From the NCBI GenBank assembly GCA_047967505.1, contig CM106540.1: a DNA stretch of 64,000 nucleotides; one strand, written 5' to 3'. Positions 1 through 12,140 of this stretch are shown here, piece by piece; within the stretch, counting starts at the first letter, position 1; each line of letters starts with the position of its first letter. Origin of the DNA: Dipteris shenzhenensis (lineage: Eukaryota > Polypodiophyta > Polypodiopsida > Gleicheniales). Both the position numbers and the translations under genes were made by a program. The notes below the pieces were generated by a model, which searched no databases, was not told where the DNA came from, and was given only the letters and a program-made list of their open reading frames with translations.

Positions 1-2
1 GG

Positions 3-2151
3 GCTGAGGCAATGAAGACTGCAGTGCATGTGATCAATAGATCACCTAGTAAGAGTTTGGATGGTGGTATTCCTGAAGAGGCATGGAGTGGCAAGAAGCC
101 CTCTTACTCTCATTTGCGTATATTTGGGTGTGAGGCATATGCACATGTGCCAAAAGAGCTTCGAAAGAAGCTAGATCCTAAGTCTAGGAAATGCATCTTT
201 CTAGGTTATGGTGAAAGTGGAGAGATGGGCTATCGTCTCTGGGATCCAGAAGCAAAGAAGATCATACGCAGCCATGATGTGGTCTTCAATGAGAAGAAAA
301 TGCATAAGGCACCCATGAGGGATGTGGAAATGAGGAGAATCACTTTCCAGGATGCGAATCCACCTACATATGTTGATAGACAGCAAGCTGTCCATGCACC
401 AAATGTGCAAGAAATGGTACAACCAAGTACTCCCATAGGTATACAATCAAGGGTAGATGATGGATCATCTATTGCTGGAAATGATGAGCCAAATGTGGCT
501 GATATGCAAGTGGGACAGCAAGCTGAAATGCCATTGAGAAGATCATCTAGAGTGTCTAGACCGCCTGATAGGTTTGTTCCAGGGGTAGACTATGTGATGC
601 TTACTGATTGCGGGGAGCCTTCTTGCTACAAAGAGGCTATGATGCGTGAGGATCAACGCAAGTGGGAGTATGCTATGCAATCAGAGATGAGTTCACTTAT
701 GAAGAATAAGACTTGGGACTTGGTTTCTTTGCCACATGGAAAGAAAGCATTGCCATGTAAATGGGTCTACAAAATGAAGGTCACAGGTGATGATGTGCCT
801 AGGTACAAGGCCCGATTGGTTGCTAAAGGGTTCAAGCAAGAGAAGGGTGTGGACTTTGATGAGATATTCTCTCCGGTTGTGAAGATGACCACACTTAGAT
901 GCATGCTTGGACTAGTGGCAGTAGAGGATATGGAGCTTATGCAAATGGATGTCAAGACAGCTTTCTTGCATGGGCATGAGGAAATTTACATGGTGCAACC
1001 GGAAGGCTTTGAAGAAAAGGGCAAAGAGCATTTAGTTTGCAAGCTGAAGAAGAGTCTCTATGGTCTTAAGCAAGCGCCTAGAGAATGGTATCAGAAGTTT
1101 GATGCTTTCATTCGGTCCCAGGGTTTCAGAAGGAGTGAAATTGATCACTGCCTCTACACTAAAAGGGCTAAGGATAATAGCCTAATAATCCTGGCACTAT
1201 ATGTGGATGATATGCTATTGGCTAGCAAGAATACTTATGAGCTAGATGCATTAAAGGCCAAGTTGCATGAGGCCTTTGATATGAAGGATTTGGGACTTGC
1301 AGGTCATATTTTTGGTATGCGCATCACGCGTGATCGGAGTAGGAAACTCCTTTAGCTTTCACAAAAAGAGTATGTTACAAAAGTATTGCAGCATTTCAAT
1401 ATGGAGGGGGGGAAGGTAGTGAGTACTCCATTGCCTCCATATTTGAAACTGAGTCATACAGATAGTCCCAAATCAGATGAGGAGAGGGCCATGATGGCCA
1501 AGGTTCCTTATGCATCAGCAGTTGGGAGTCTTATGTATGCTATGATAGCTACTAGACCAAACATTGCATTTGCAGTGGGAGTTGTTAGCCGGTATATGGC
1601 TAATCCAGGAAAGAGGCATTGGGAGGCAGTTAAGTGCATCATGAGGTACATGAAGGGTACCAAGGAGATGTGCATTTGCTTTGGTAAAGGAGACATGCGT
1701 GTACTTGGGTACACAGATTCAGACTATGCAGGGCATGTGGATAGTAGGAGATCCACTTCCGGTTATGTGTTCACCTTTGCAGGTGGTGCAGTGTCGTGGA
1801 TGTCTCGTGCACAGAAGTGCATTGCTTTGTCTACCACAGAGGCTAAGTATGTTGCAGCCACAGAGGGTTGCAAGGAGGCTATATGGCTTGATCGGCTAGT
1901 GGGAGATTTGGGGATTCATACAGGTGTACCGACATTGCATAGTGATTTCACGAGTGCTATTCAGCTAGCACGGAATCTGGTCTTTCATGCAAAGACCAAA
2001 CACATTGAGGTCAGGTATCATTTCATCAGGGAGGTACAAGCGCATAGAGCTTGTCAAGGTCCATACAGATGATAACCCTGCAGATATGCTGACGAAGAGT
2101 CTACCTAGTCAGCGGTTTGAGTATTGTCGTGTATTGATGGGCATTGGATAG
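3..2151 (+). pseudogene. Ty1/Copia pol fragment (integrase end, RT, RNase H)
   Basis: The reading frame is open from the window edge and encodes the 3' part of a Copia polyprotein: integrase C-terminus (HLRIFGCEAYAHVP), reverse transcriptase (KWVYKMK, RLVAKGFKQ, active site YVDDM near 1200) and RNase H (DSDYAGHVDSRRSTSGY, STTEAKYVA). The RT is of the type seen in TNT1-like Copia elements. Two lesions break it. An in-frame TAG lies at 1353-1355 where related elements usually have Trp (KLLWLSQ), so it looks like TGG to TAG. A one-base frameshift near 2045 moves the end into another frame, which still reads HTDDNPADMLTK and stops at 2149-2151. The 5' part lies outside the window. Normally such a protein supplies cDNA synthesis and integration; this copy cannot make a full product. 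Confidence 0.93.
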
Positions 2152-2204
2152 TATGCTCACTGGTTGTTCTCCCTTAAAGGCACATTGTCCTTTAAGTGGG
2201 AGGT

Positions 2205-2385
2205 TGTGGGGGTTAAAGGTCACTGTGCCTTAACCCCAGTTATGTACAATACTCAAACACATATATAAATGAATGAAAAAGAAGATTAGGGTGGTTCTAC
2301 ACCCACCAAAACTTGTGTGGCTCTCTGTCTCTCTCTCTCGCTCTCTCTCCCTCTTTTGTTCTTGCTTCCGTTGAGAGCACTCTCA
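2205..2385 (+). repeat. Putative 3' LTR of the first Copia element
   Basis: A purine-rich run (AAGTGGGAGG) about 50 bp after the pol stop is followed by a TG that opens a 181-bp stretch ending in CTCTCA, just where the next element's RNase H sequence begins. The position, polypurine tract and TG...CA ends fit a 3' LTR. The partner LTR is outside the window, so the boundaries are inferred. If right, this element inserted into an older Copia-A copy. Confidence 0.6.
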
Positions 2386-2827
2386 ATTGTGATAGTGACT
2401 ATGCTGGAGATCATGAGACCAGGAGATCGACACAGGGATATGCATTTTTCCTTGGTCAAGGTGCTATATCATGGTTGTCAAACAAACAGCCAACTGTTTC
2501 TTTGTCTTCGACTGAAGCAGAGTATAGAGCACTCACTACAGGTGCATGTGAGGCTATATGGCTCAGAAGACTATAGTCAGAAACAGATTACTTTGATGAG
2601 TCAAAGCCAACAACAATATACTGTGATAATCAATCGGCTCAAGCATTGGCCAAAAATCCAGTATATCACTCCAGAACAAAGCACATTGATGTCAGAGAGC
2701 ACTTCATCAGAGAAAGAGTGTTACTTGGTGACATCACACTGTAGCATTGTGATAGCAAAAATGTTGCAGACATCTTTACCAAACCACTCGGTAAAGAGCT
2801 ATTCGAGAAACACCGACTAGCTCTTGA
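2386..2827 (+). pseudogene. RNase H fragment of a Copia-A family element
   Basis: The sequence encodes [36 protein letters not shown] and, after a frameshift, the end of RNase H. It closely follows 25520-25720 plus 28370-28610 of the complete Copia-A element. It stops inside the 3' untranslated region (AGCTCTTG) and is joined at about 2827 directly to gag sequence of another Copia-A copy, so the junction is a rearrangement and not an element end. Confidence 0.9.
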
Positions 2828-5800
2828 AAATCATCGTGGTGGACATTCTAGCCACAATCATTTTGCAGATGGACATGGGAATATTATTCTTGCAAATGAG
2901 GAAATGCAGCACACTGATACAGAGTGTACCTAGACACTAATTTCAATCCCAAAGAGGATTTCAACTATCAAGTCAACCAAGCAGAACAGGATCCTTGGTA
3001 CATCGACAAGGGTGCATCATCTCACATGACAAATCATCAGGAATGGTTCACAGAGGTGAAACCATTAGAAGGTCAAAAAAATGTCATCGACACAATAGAT
3101 AATACACCAAATCCAGTTCAAGGGATAGGTGTTATCCCTATGAACAATTTCACTAGTACGAAAGGATTGCTGAAAGATGTACTCTATGTTCAAAAGCTCA
3201 GCAAGAACCTTTTATTAGTAGGTTAGATGATGGAACACAACTATTGAGTCATCTTCAATGGAGATGAATGCACTATCAAAGACAAATCTAGAAGATGTCA
3301 GCTAGTAGCAAAAGGTGTCAAGGAAGGACGCTTGTACAAAATGCTAGCTATAGTACCAGATAAGCATGCCATGTTAGCTCAACTACAACAAATGCCACTA
3401 TCTACAAAATGGCATAAAAGATATGGTCATGTCAATTTCAAGTACTTATTAGATCTCAGGAATCAGAATATGGCAATCAGATTCCTAAGCTACAATTTCT
3501 TGGAAAAGTTTGTAAAGCATGTTGCTTTGGCAAACAAAAGCGAATCAATTTTGGTAGAGGTACCTCTCATGTATGAGGTATTCTTGATTTGATACATACA
3601 GATGTATGGGATTATGCCTAGACCCATAGCATCAATGGTTCACTTTACTACTTGACTTTCAATAGCAGATATTGTTGGGTCTACTTTTTGAAAGAGAAAT
3701 ATGAAGTGTTTTCCCAAGAATTCAAAGCCATGGTAGAAAGCCAGATAGGTAGAAAGATCAAAGTCATGAGATCAGATAGAGGAGGTGAATACATGTCTTT
3801 AGCATTCATGAAATTTTGTAGGAATCATGGCATTCGAAGACAATTCACTTCTGTAGATACTCCTCAGTAGAATGCAAGAGCTAAAAGGAAGAATGGGACT
3901 TTAGCAGACAATGCTCAATGCTTAGTGAAAAGAATCTTCCGAATCAGTATTGGGCAGAAGCAATAGCCACTGTAAAGTATTTGCTTAATCGTCTTCCTAC
4001 CAAACCGATACAGGGTATGACTCCTTATGAAGCATTCACTAGACACAAGCCACACATTGGGCATCTTCACATATTTGGTTTCATAGCATATGCCCACATA
4101 CATGATGATCATCGCAGGAAATTGGATGCGAAGTCACGCAAATGCATTATGGTTGACTACAGTGAAGAAAGCAAAGCATATAAATTGTATGATCCCATCA
4201 ACTGCAAGATCATTATCTCCAAAGATGTAATCTTTGATGAGGAATCAGAATGGAAAACCTCAAACACATAGGAGATAAAAGCATCGACTTCACATTCATC
4301 TACAGAATAAGTTGATGAAGAAAAGCAAATTGCCAGCAACACCCCAAGCAAAGCCACAGCAGCTTAGATGGTCTACTAGGGAAAGAGACCACTAGCCAAA
4401 TTGACATATGCTCAAAAAGGCAAAGCAATTCAGGTTGAAACAACCAACTATGCTCTTATGACTACCATCATGGCTACAGAAGAGCCAGTGTACTTTGAAG
4501 ATGCACTTTGAAGATGCAGTAGACAAGCCAGAATGGCAAACTGCTATGAATGAAGAAATGGATGCTTTGTATAAGAATAATACTTGGAAATTATGTGACC
4601 TTCCACCAGGAAAGAAGGCCATTGCAAACAAATGGGTATACAAAGTGAAATACAATCTAGATGGAAGTATTCAAAGATACAAAGCCAGACTAGTTGCAAA
4701 AGGATTTGCACAACAATATGGTCAGGATTATGATGAGACTTATGCTCCATTAGCAAAGATGGATTCCATACGGTTCTTGATATCACTAGCGACACTTAGC
4801 AGATGGAATGTGTATCAGCTCGATGTCAAGAATGCATTTCTCAATGGTTACCTAGACGAAGAAATCTACATGCAACAACCATCAGGTTATGTTGAACCAG
4901 GAAAGGAAAATAAGGTTTGCCATCTCAAAAAGAGTCTCTACAGCTTAAAGCAAGCACCCAGAAGTCGGTACAATAGAATCGACAAGTATTTTGCTGATCT
5001 GGGATACATGAAGTCCAATGCAGATCATACTCTCTACTACAAAGTTCAAGGGGAAGACATCACTATTGCACTTTTGTAGGTAGATGATATGATTGTGACA
5101 GGAAGCAAGGATAGCTTCATGAAAATTAAAACAAGACTTATCTACAAAGTTCGACATGAAAGATCTTGGACTTATATGCACTATTTAGACATCACATTTA
5201 TGAGTCAACTCAAGTATGTTGACAGTCTCCTGAAGAAGTTTCATATGGCAGATTGCAAGATTGTAGCCACTCCCATGGAGTAGAGTTTGAAACTTACTAA
5301 AGATTCAAAAAAGCCTATAGTCAATGACAGATACTATAGGCAGCTCATCGGATCTCTTATATATCTATCACACGGCTAGATATTTATTATACAGTAAGCT
5401 CACTCTTGCACAGTTTATGCCAAATCCAAAACAATCTCATTGGAATGCATCCAAAATAGTCTTGAGGTACATCAGAGGTACAAGACAGTTTGGGATAGAA
5501 CACACAGAAAGTCATCCATGGTTGCATGGGGATACTATGACAATGACTATGCTGGAGATCATGAGATCAGGAAATCGATATAGGGATATGCATTTTTCCT
5601 TGGCCAAGGTGCTATATCATGGTTGTCAAACAAACATCCAACTGTTTCTTTATCTTCAATTGAAGCACTCACTACAGGTGCATGTGAGGCTATATGGCTT
5701 ATAAGACTATTACAAAAAATAGATTACTTTGATGAGTCAAAGCCAACAACAATAAACTATGATAATCAATCGGCTCAAGCATTGGCCAAGAATCAAATAT

Positions 5801-6092
5801 ACCACTCTAGGACAAAGCACATTGATGTCAAACAGCACTTCATCAGAGAAAGAGTGTTACTTGGTGACATCACACTGTAGCATTGTGATAGCAAAGAGAA
5901 TGTTGCAGACATCTTTACCAAACCACTCAGTAAAGAGCTTTTCGAGAAACACCAACTAGCTCTTGGTTTGACTGTAGAGGAAGGATATTCCCATTAAAGG
6001 GGTGTGATGAAATGTATTGTTTAGTCCTTCAATTCCCCATCATCATCATCTTGAGGGAAGGCCTACTTCATGATGTTGATCTTGAGGGAAGG
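2828..6092 (+). pseudogene. 5'-truncated Copia-A gag-pol copy
   Basis: From the Gag C-terminus onward the sequence is colinear with the complete element at 22780-28741. Protease reads DKGASSHM where the complete copy has DSGASSHM. Integrase has the WHKRYGH zinc-binding start and later VMRSDRGGEYMS. RT has RLVAKGFAQQYGQDYDE and VDDMIVTGS, and RNase H follows. Many in-frame stops and small deletions are present, for example stops at 3223, 3590, 4269-4271 and 5077. The leader, the gag start and the 5' LTR are missing. The TAG at 4269-4271 is also present at the matching place in the complete copy (24236-24238). This is an old, dead copy. Confidence 0.93.
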
Positions 6093-6351
6093 TGTTGAGA
6101 GTTCACGCTCAACATCATGTGATCATGTGTGCATAGCACCATCATGTGATCATATGTGCATATCACTAACCAAATAGAGTGCTATAAAGGAAAGGGTTAG
6201 ATGCCCTAACCCTAACCCTAAATGGATTTGTATATATTCTACATTTTCAACTAAATCTAGTGTACAGCTAGTCATTTGTGGTGTGCTCTCTAGCTGTGCC
6301 CTCCCTCGTCATCTCCACTCTTCTCCTCGTCCCTCTTCATATTTTGTCAGT
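6093..6351 (+). repeat. 3' LTR of the truncated Copia-A copy
   Basis: This 259-bp LTR starts TGTTGAGAG and ends ATATTTTGTCA. It matches the LTRs at 19073-19329 and 28742-28996 along its whole length and includes the internal CCCTAACCCTAACCCTAAA block. A purine-rich GAGGGAAGG precedes it. No target-site duplication can be tested because the 5' end is gone. Confidence 0.93.
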
Positions 6352-6430
6352 AGGCTCAGCCATTCTTGCTCCTTTCCTTAAGGGGGTTGGTTCCTCCCTT
6401 CAGTCTCCTTTTCCTTGCAGTCAGGATTGG
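6352..6430 (-). repeat. Short dispersed repeat shared with 11845-11960
   Basis: Read on the minus strand, GGAACCAACCCCCTTAAGG and GGAGCAAGAATGGCTGAGCC closely match plus-strand sequence at 11870-11930. At the other locus the repeat abuts the leader of a minus-strand Copia-A copy; here it abuts a Copia-A LTR. It may therefore be leader sequence of one Copia-A subfamily, but this is inference. Confidence 0.55.
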
Positions 6431-6432
6431 TC

Positions 6433-7360
6433 TTAGCCTTCTTTAGTTTGAGCTCCTTGTCTTTTGCAAAGTTTTGCCCAAATGGCAAATTGAGCTGCGG
6501 CATCTACTTTCTCATCGTAGATAGCTGTAGTAGCAGGCAGGCACATTTGATCTATCCATGACCTAGGCAATGGCAAATGGCATTCTCTACATAGTGACTT
6601 TGTATGCACAAACACCCCAAAGCAAAAAACGTGCACAGGGTGGTAGCACGCAGGCCATCGGATCATGTAGTCATCTATGATGGGGGTATGGCAGACCATG
6701 CATTTTGGACCCTGCTACATAGCAGAATAGGCATCCAATTTAACTATTGCGGCCATCAATACCACACTCTTGGTCTGTACATGATGAAGTTGCTTCTTGA
6801 TTCCTTCCTCCCTCATCCAAAGGCTATGGATGTTCTCCTTCATCTCCTCCACTCTTTTCTTATTTTGTGCAATAGCTTCATTTGAATCCCTTAGCATTTG
6901 TTGAAGCTACTTAAATTGCTAAAAAACATCAACATGGACCATTTCCAAGACTTCCACTCTAGTTTGGAAATATCTCAAGATGACAGATTGCTTTTCATAA
7001 CTGTCAAAATCCATGGAAACCTCATGCACAGCCCTATCGTAATCTTGTTGCAGGGTCTTGTTGCTTACTCTTTGGACTTCCAACAGTGTTTTGAAAAAAC
7101 AACCCTCACTGTGGCTGCTGCAAATTGCTCCACTATGGCTGCTGCAACTTGCTCTACCATGGCTTCTCTCTGCATCCTTCTTGGCCTAGACAGTTGCCTC
7201 GTTGTCTTCTCCACCCTGGCTACTCTCTGCTCCATCCTTCCTAGCCTTGAAGCTCTCTCGCAATTCCTGCATCACCTTTCTGGTTTTTGCATTCTTACTT
7301 TTTAGCTCCTCCATCATCTGGTCATTTTCAATGTTCAATGGGTTCTCCATGTTGCAAAGC
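6433..7360 (-). pseudogene. Coiled-coil plus RING-H2 gene relic
   Basis: On the minus strand an acidic and basic, helix-prone N-terminal part (MENPLNIENDQMMEELKSK) is followed by a second helical stretch (RDSNEAIAQNKKRVEEMKEN) and then a clear RING-H2 finger. The finger spacing is C-x2-C-x14-C-x1-H-x2-H-x2-C-x10-C-x2-C, starting CMVCHTPI and ending LCRECHLPLP. RING-H2 domains usually act in E3 ubiquitin ligases. The frame has stops inside the first half, a stop at 6915-6920 or nearby, and a TAG at 6715-6717 just before the finger. I do not recognise the parent gene. It lies between two Copia-A fragments and may be a captured or stranded host gene. Confidence 0.55.
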
Positions 7361-7459
7361 CATTTGTAAAGACCTCCTTTTTGGCTCTTTGATTTTCAAA
7401 CAACCTGGTGAAGTTTTTGAGAGCGTCTAATTTAGGCTTTTGAAGGGCGAGAGAGGAGC

Positions 7460-7739
7460 TCCCATATGTCACTATTTCAAGATCAGGGGAGAAGAGGCTC
7501 TCGCACTGTGCTGCAGAGGGGGAGGAAAGATTGTGTGAGGAGTTCCCAGACTATGCATGGTCCATAACGAGAGGGGATAGAAGTTGCAGGAAGAGTGCAA
7601 GGAGATAGAAATGGTCAAGAGGGATAGAAGATGAAATAGTGAAGGAAATGGAACAGTGGAGGCTTGAGTTTGTAGTCTGATTGCAAGGGAGAAAGAAATG
7701 GTCAAGAGGGATAGAAAATGAAACAATAAAGGAAATGGA
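7460..7739. repeat. Purine-rich tract with a ~91-bp tandem duplication
   Basis: The stretch is almost all G and A on the plus strand. AGAAATGGTCAAGAGGGATA occurs near 7602 and again near 7693, each followed by a similar AAGGAAATGGA. It ends exactly at the outer edge of the minus-strand Copia-A LTR. No coding potential beyond low-complexity frames was seen. Confidence 0.6.
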
Positions 7740-7996
7740 TGACAAAATATGAAGAGGGGAGAGGAGAAGAGTGGAGATGAGGAGAGAGGGCACAGCTAGA
7801 GAGCACACCACAAATGACTAACTGTACACTAGAATTAGTTGAAAAAATAGAATATATACAAACCCTTTTAGGGTTAGGGTTAGGGGATCTAACGCTTTCC
7901 TTTATAGCACTCTAAAAGGTTAGTGCTATGCACATATGATCACGTGATGGTGCTATGCACACATGATCACATGATGTTGAGCGTGAACTCTCAACA
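7740..7996 (-). repeat. 3' LTR of minus-strand Copia-A copy
   Basis: The 257-bp reverse complement starts TGTTGAGAG and ends TTTTGTCA, like the other Copia-A LTRs, and carries the CACGTG box and the CCCTAA block. The left flank ATGGA (7735-7739) would be one half of a target-site duplication. No 5' LTR was found to the right, so it cannot be tested. Confidence 0.92.
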
Positions 7997-9300
7997 CCTT
8001 CCCTCAAGATCAACATCATGAAGTAGGCCTTCCCTCAAGATGATGATTCTGGGGAATCGAAAGGATTGAGCATTACATTTCATCACACCCCTTTAATGGG
8101 AATGTCCTTCCTCTGCATCAAACCAAGAGCGCCTCGGAAATTCCCTCGATTTGCTGTTGGATTGACCACCTTGGTCGTACTACTTCTTGTGGAAATCTCT
8201 TTCATAGTGTCCAAACTTATGACAGTAGTTGCACTGAATGTTTGACATGTTGGTGGATGCATTCCCTCGTCCTTGGATTCTTCCTCGATTAGAATGATTT
8301 TCTCTTTATTGATTTTGATGTTGCTGAGGATGATGCTGATGCTTATGTTGATGCTAATTTTCTTTTGCTGATGATGACCACTTCGTTGGTGTGATCTATC
8401 TCTGCCTCTACCTCTGCCTCTGCTTTTGTCTAAAGCTATGAATGCCTGATCATTAGAATGACCCTTTTGTGCTTGAATGGCTTGTGTCCTGAGTTCTTTA
8501 CCAAGTAGTACTGATTGAAGTTCTTACAGTGTCGGAATTTGCTATTGGATGGCAATACTCTGAACTAGATTCTCATATCCCTCTCCTAGTCCATTCAGGA
8601 TGACTTGAACCATTTTTTCTGGATTCATAGTCTCTCCTGCTGCTGCACGTTTATTGTTGTAGTCTTTTATTCGAAGTACATAAGCATGACCTGTTTCACT
8701 GCTATTTTGCAAACACTTTGGTTGATTTGGTTTCTCAGTGTGAGAATCCTAGATGTGTTCTTAGACTCATAGAGAGCTGCAAACATATCCCATGCTTTTT
8801 TGATGTCTTGACTATGTTAAGTTGACCAAGCATGACATCTTGCACATTCTGCTTGATCAGATGATATGCGTACTTGTCTTTCTTATCCCATTCTGCCTGA
8901 GCTTGGGCAATGGCAGGATCTACTACAAGTGTGGAAACTATTTGTGTAGCTGTAGATCCCATTGTAGATCTTGCTACTAGTGCTGTGACAACAGGTGGAG
9001 TAGAGCTACTGGTGGCTGGATCATCTAATGGTCTAGGTGTAGATCCATCGACATACTCCCATTTTTCCTTAAGTACAAGAATGGTCTCCATTTGGTATTT
9101 CCATGTACCATAATTGGAGTTGTCTAGCTTAGTAGATGCCTCCAAATTGAGGTTGCTAGTTGTAGACATGGTGCAAGAAATGTACTCAAAGTGTCGTGAA
9201 AATCTCTGTATGAATCCACTACAAAACATTGACTGTGCCAAGTGAAATCTGAGTTGTCGATGAAGATAGAACTGCAATATATAAAATTCGATATGTGTTA
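7997..9300 (-). pseudogene. Copia-A copy with gag joined to 3' UTR (pol deleted)
   Basis: On the minus strand gag begins near 9163 (MSTTSNLNLEASTKLDNSNYG) and continues through NYGTWKYQMETILVLKEKW, EWDKKDKYAYHLIKQNVQDV, the His/Gln-rich tract and the zinc-knuckle start (CNYCHKF). At about 8130 the sequence jumps from the Gly/Arg-rich part of gag straight into the 3' UTR (GCTCTTGGTTTGATGCAG) and then the LTR. Protease, integrase, RT and RNase H are all absent. A one-base deletion near 8812 (KTSKKHGI for the expected KTLKEAWDM) and several stops break gag. The copy preserves the Gag N-terminus that the complete element at 19 kb has lost. Confidence 0.88.
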
Positions 9301-11840
9301 CAAGGCTTGTGGCAAATGATGCCGGGAATAGCCAAGAGGCTTTATAAGGCTAAAATGATGTGCATAATGTTGTGAAAATAGCCGAATATGCTTTACAATG
9401 GTGGCATGTGTGTGTGAAATCAAATCATGTGCTATCTGCCCACTGAAACAATCTGCAATGCCTTTGAACACTTTGAAGTCTGCTCACTGAACTGATGAAT
9501 GCTAGGTTTCAAGTAATGTGATGATGTGAAACTGTATGTGAGCATATGGATTGACTCAGAGTAAGTACTAGTTGGGAATTTTAGGCATGGCTTAGATTGG
9601 CAACTTGGGGAGATTCAAAGTGTCTCCTCTATGGCGATCTAGTCTACTCTGATCTAGACCTATACCAACCATCGATCGATGAAAGAATAGCAAAAAATTT
9701 CTTTTCTTTTGTTCTTTTTAAGTGCTGCATCAGATGCATCGATGTAGAGGCTAATGTGCGTGTAGAAAGTGGATTTGTCGACGAGGCTCAAAAGTGAGTG
9801 ATACTTGCACCGAAATGTGCATGTGATGTGACGAGTGCATAGAGCACAAAAAATTGAGCGACTTTCCTTTTTGGAGCGCCCTATTCACTATGGGTCACAT
9901 GCAATGATGATGTGGCATTGTTCCTAGCAAGAGGTGTGCCTGTGGAGCAGTGTGCTGAGGTGGCAATTGTGTGGTCACATGCAATGTGTGTGTGGCTGGC
10001 AAGGGACTATGCCTGCAGAGGTCAGTGTGCCACATGGCAGTGATAATGTGGTAGTTGATTGGGCTGGTGATGTGGTACTATTGACTAGGATGCTGATCTG
10101 GTAGATGATGACATCATCAATGATGACATGGCACTTGATAGATGTGTTGATGAGCTGGCAGGATGATGTGGCCAGATGACATGGCCTAATGACATGGCAA
10201 TTGGAGGTGATTGTTGATGTGGCACGATAAGGTGCCATGTGTCACCTAGAGGATAAGGCCTTTTGAAGGGGCCACGTGTTGGGTACCAGAATCTTGATGA
10301 TTTTGATAGAATCTCTAAGATTCCATTGTCGTTGCATGGACGCTGGAGGTGTCAAAGCTCGTGATGTCTACTGCTCAGTGATGATAGCTAGGAGTGTTGT
10401 TGCGACTGGCTCAAGAGATCCAAGGGGTCATGTGCATGGAGCATTGCTATAAAAGCCAGGCGAGTAGAGATAGTGAGCCCTTTGTTTGGGCTGCAGTGAT
10501 GGCGCTCAGAGAAGCAATGAGAGCCAATGTTTGCGATAGCTCCATGGGCTTATTGGAGGAGTAGTCTGGGTTATAGTTGATGCGCCATTGGAGAAGGTCT
10601 AGCATGGAAGAGCTCTATTGGACGAAGTCGTTGATCAGCCCATCTAGAGCAGAGGCATTGTTGCAAGAGTCTGTATGCACTTGTAGATCCGTGTGCCTGT
10701 GAGCTGAGCCGACTTTGCTAGTCTAAGGCCATCTTGATGGAAGCTTGGCAAGGTCACTAATATGCAGCTCATTGTTTCCTAGCCATCAATGGTGATGGAG
10801 GCGGCTGGCTTGTGTGGTGAAGCTTCCATTGATGGAGCCGATGCTACAACCCGAATGATTTGCATGCTGGTAGAGTCACCCAATCAGTGCTGCATTTGAA
10901 ACTTTGTATGAATGCAAAGTTACTAGAAGGCAGCCCAAAGGTTGTTTAGGAGATGATGCAGCTGCTTGTCACTACTACTGTGAGGTCAACATTGAGGTTG
11001 GGAGCAGAGGATACCTGAGTCGGTTGGTCGTGGGTGACTGTTCAAAGGTCATCATAGGCTTTGCTACTGGTGCATACGGGTTTTGCTGTAGTCCGTTTGC
11101 TTAATGTTGGAGGAGCTCGTTGCAGGCCTTAGCCTTAGCTACTGTTGGGCCGACCCTTGTTGAAGCTGCACAAAGGTCATTGGAGCATGCACAAAGGTCA
11201 CTGAAGAAAGGAGTGCTCATCTCCTTAGCTATGGATATGAAGTCAATGGAGGCATTGAGTTGAAGGCGAGGCCTTTTGTAGGAGACATCGGTGCTGTTTG
11301 CTGCAGTCCAGCATGGAGCTTAGTTTACTCCCTCTCTCTCTCCTTCAAAGTAGTATAGGAGAGTAGAGATCTCTCTCACAGAGATTTCTCTTGAGTCGTT
11401 GTAGATAGAGCTTGCTGAAGTTTTTGTTGTAGAAGCCTTAGTTGTAGGTTCACAGGAAGACATGAAGTCTTTCTCTCTTTCCCTCTCAGCAGATCCAAAG
11501 GAGGTCTCTCACAAATCTCTCTTTGAAAGACTCTCACCTATCTCTCTCGCTCTCATAGCAACAAGATCTCTCTCTAAAGAAATCGAACTGAAAAACTCTC
11601 TCTTTGATAAACTAAAATCTCTATTTCTCTCTCCCATAAGATTATGAAGGAATCACTCTCTTTCTCTCAAGCAAGAAGATCTCTCACAAACACTCAAGAG
11701 AAGGATCTAAAATCTCTCAAGAATGAACAAAATTTGACGAAATTTCTTCCAATGAACGGAAATTTTCTATCACTCTACAGAAGTGAATGGAACACTCAAT
11801 CTCTCTCGATCAAATCAAGGAAAGAGGCAGCGGCATGAAG
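9301..11840 (-). mobile_element. 5' leader of the minus-strand Copia-A copy
   Basis: 9540-9870 matches the reverse complement of 21150-21480 in the complete element (GGCATGGCTTAGATTGGCAA). 9890-10260 carries the same degenerate GATGTGGC-type repeats as 20560-21100. 11340-11840 has the CT/GA-rich character of 19370-19680. The central 10262-11330 has no counterpart in the complete element, which holds an RPT3 fragment in the equivalent place, so leader content differs between copies. The only frame over 60 codons in the centre (10904-11104) was not recognised. The primer site and 5' LTR were not found. Confidence 0.7.
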
Positions 11841-11844
11841 GGAG

Positions 11845-12060
11845 GGGCTGGGCCGCTAAAGGAAGGAACCAGCCCCATTTTGGAAAGGAGTAAGGAAAGG
11901 AGCAAGGAGGGCTGAGCCTGCAATCAAGGAGCTCAATAAGGCGAATTGCTCAAAGCAATGTGGAACCAGCCCCCTAAAAGAAAGGAGTCCTTGAGATGTA
12001 ATCTGAAAAAAAGGAGTCTTTGAGATGTAATCTATGTAATCTGTGTGTAATCTATTGAAT
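11845..12060 (+). repeat. Dispersed repeat (match to 6352-6430) with short tandem units
   Basis: GGAACCAGCCCC and AAGGAGCAAGGAGGGCTGAG recur in inverted orientation at 6352-6430. Downstream, GGAGTCCTTGAGATGTAATCTG is repeated in tandem (11985-12030), with two more copies of GTAATCT after it. No coding frame was recognised. Confidence 0.5.
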
Positions 12061-12140
12061 TTTTAATCTTTTCCAGAGTTTACTTGGGCAATGTTTTCTC
12101 AGCTATGTGACTAGATAGTATCCTTTGACACATCAAGGAC

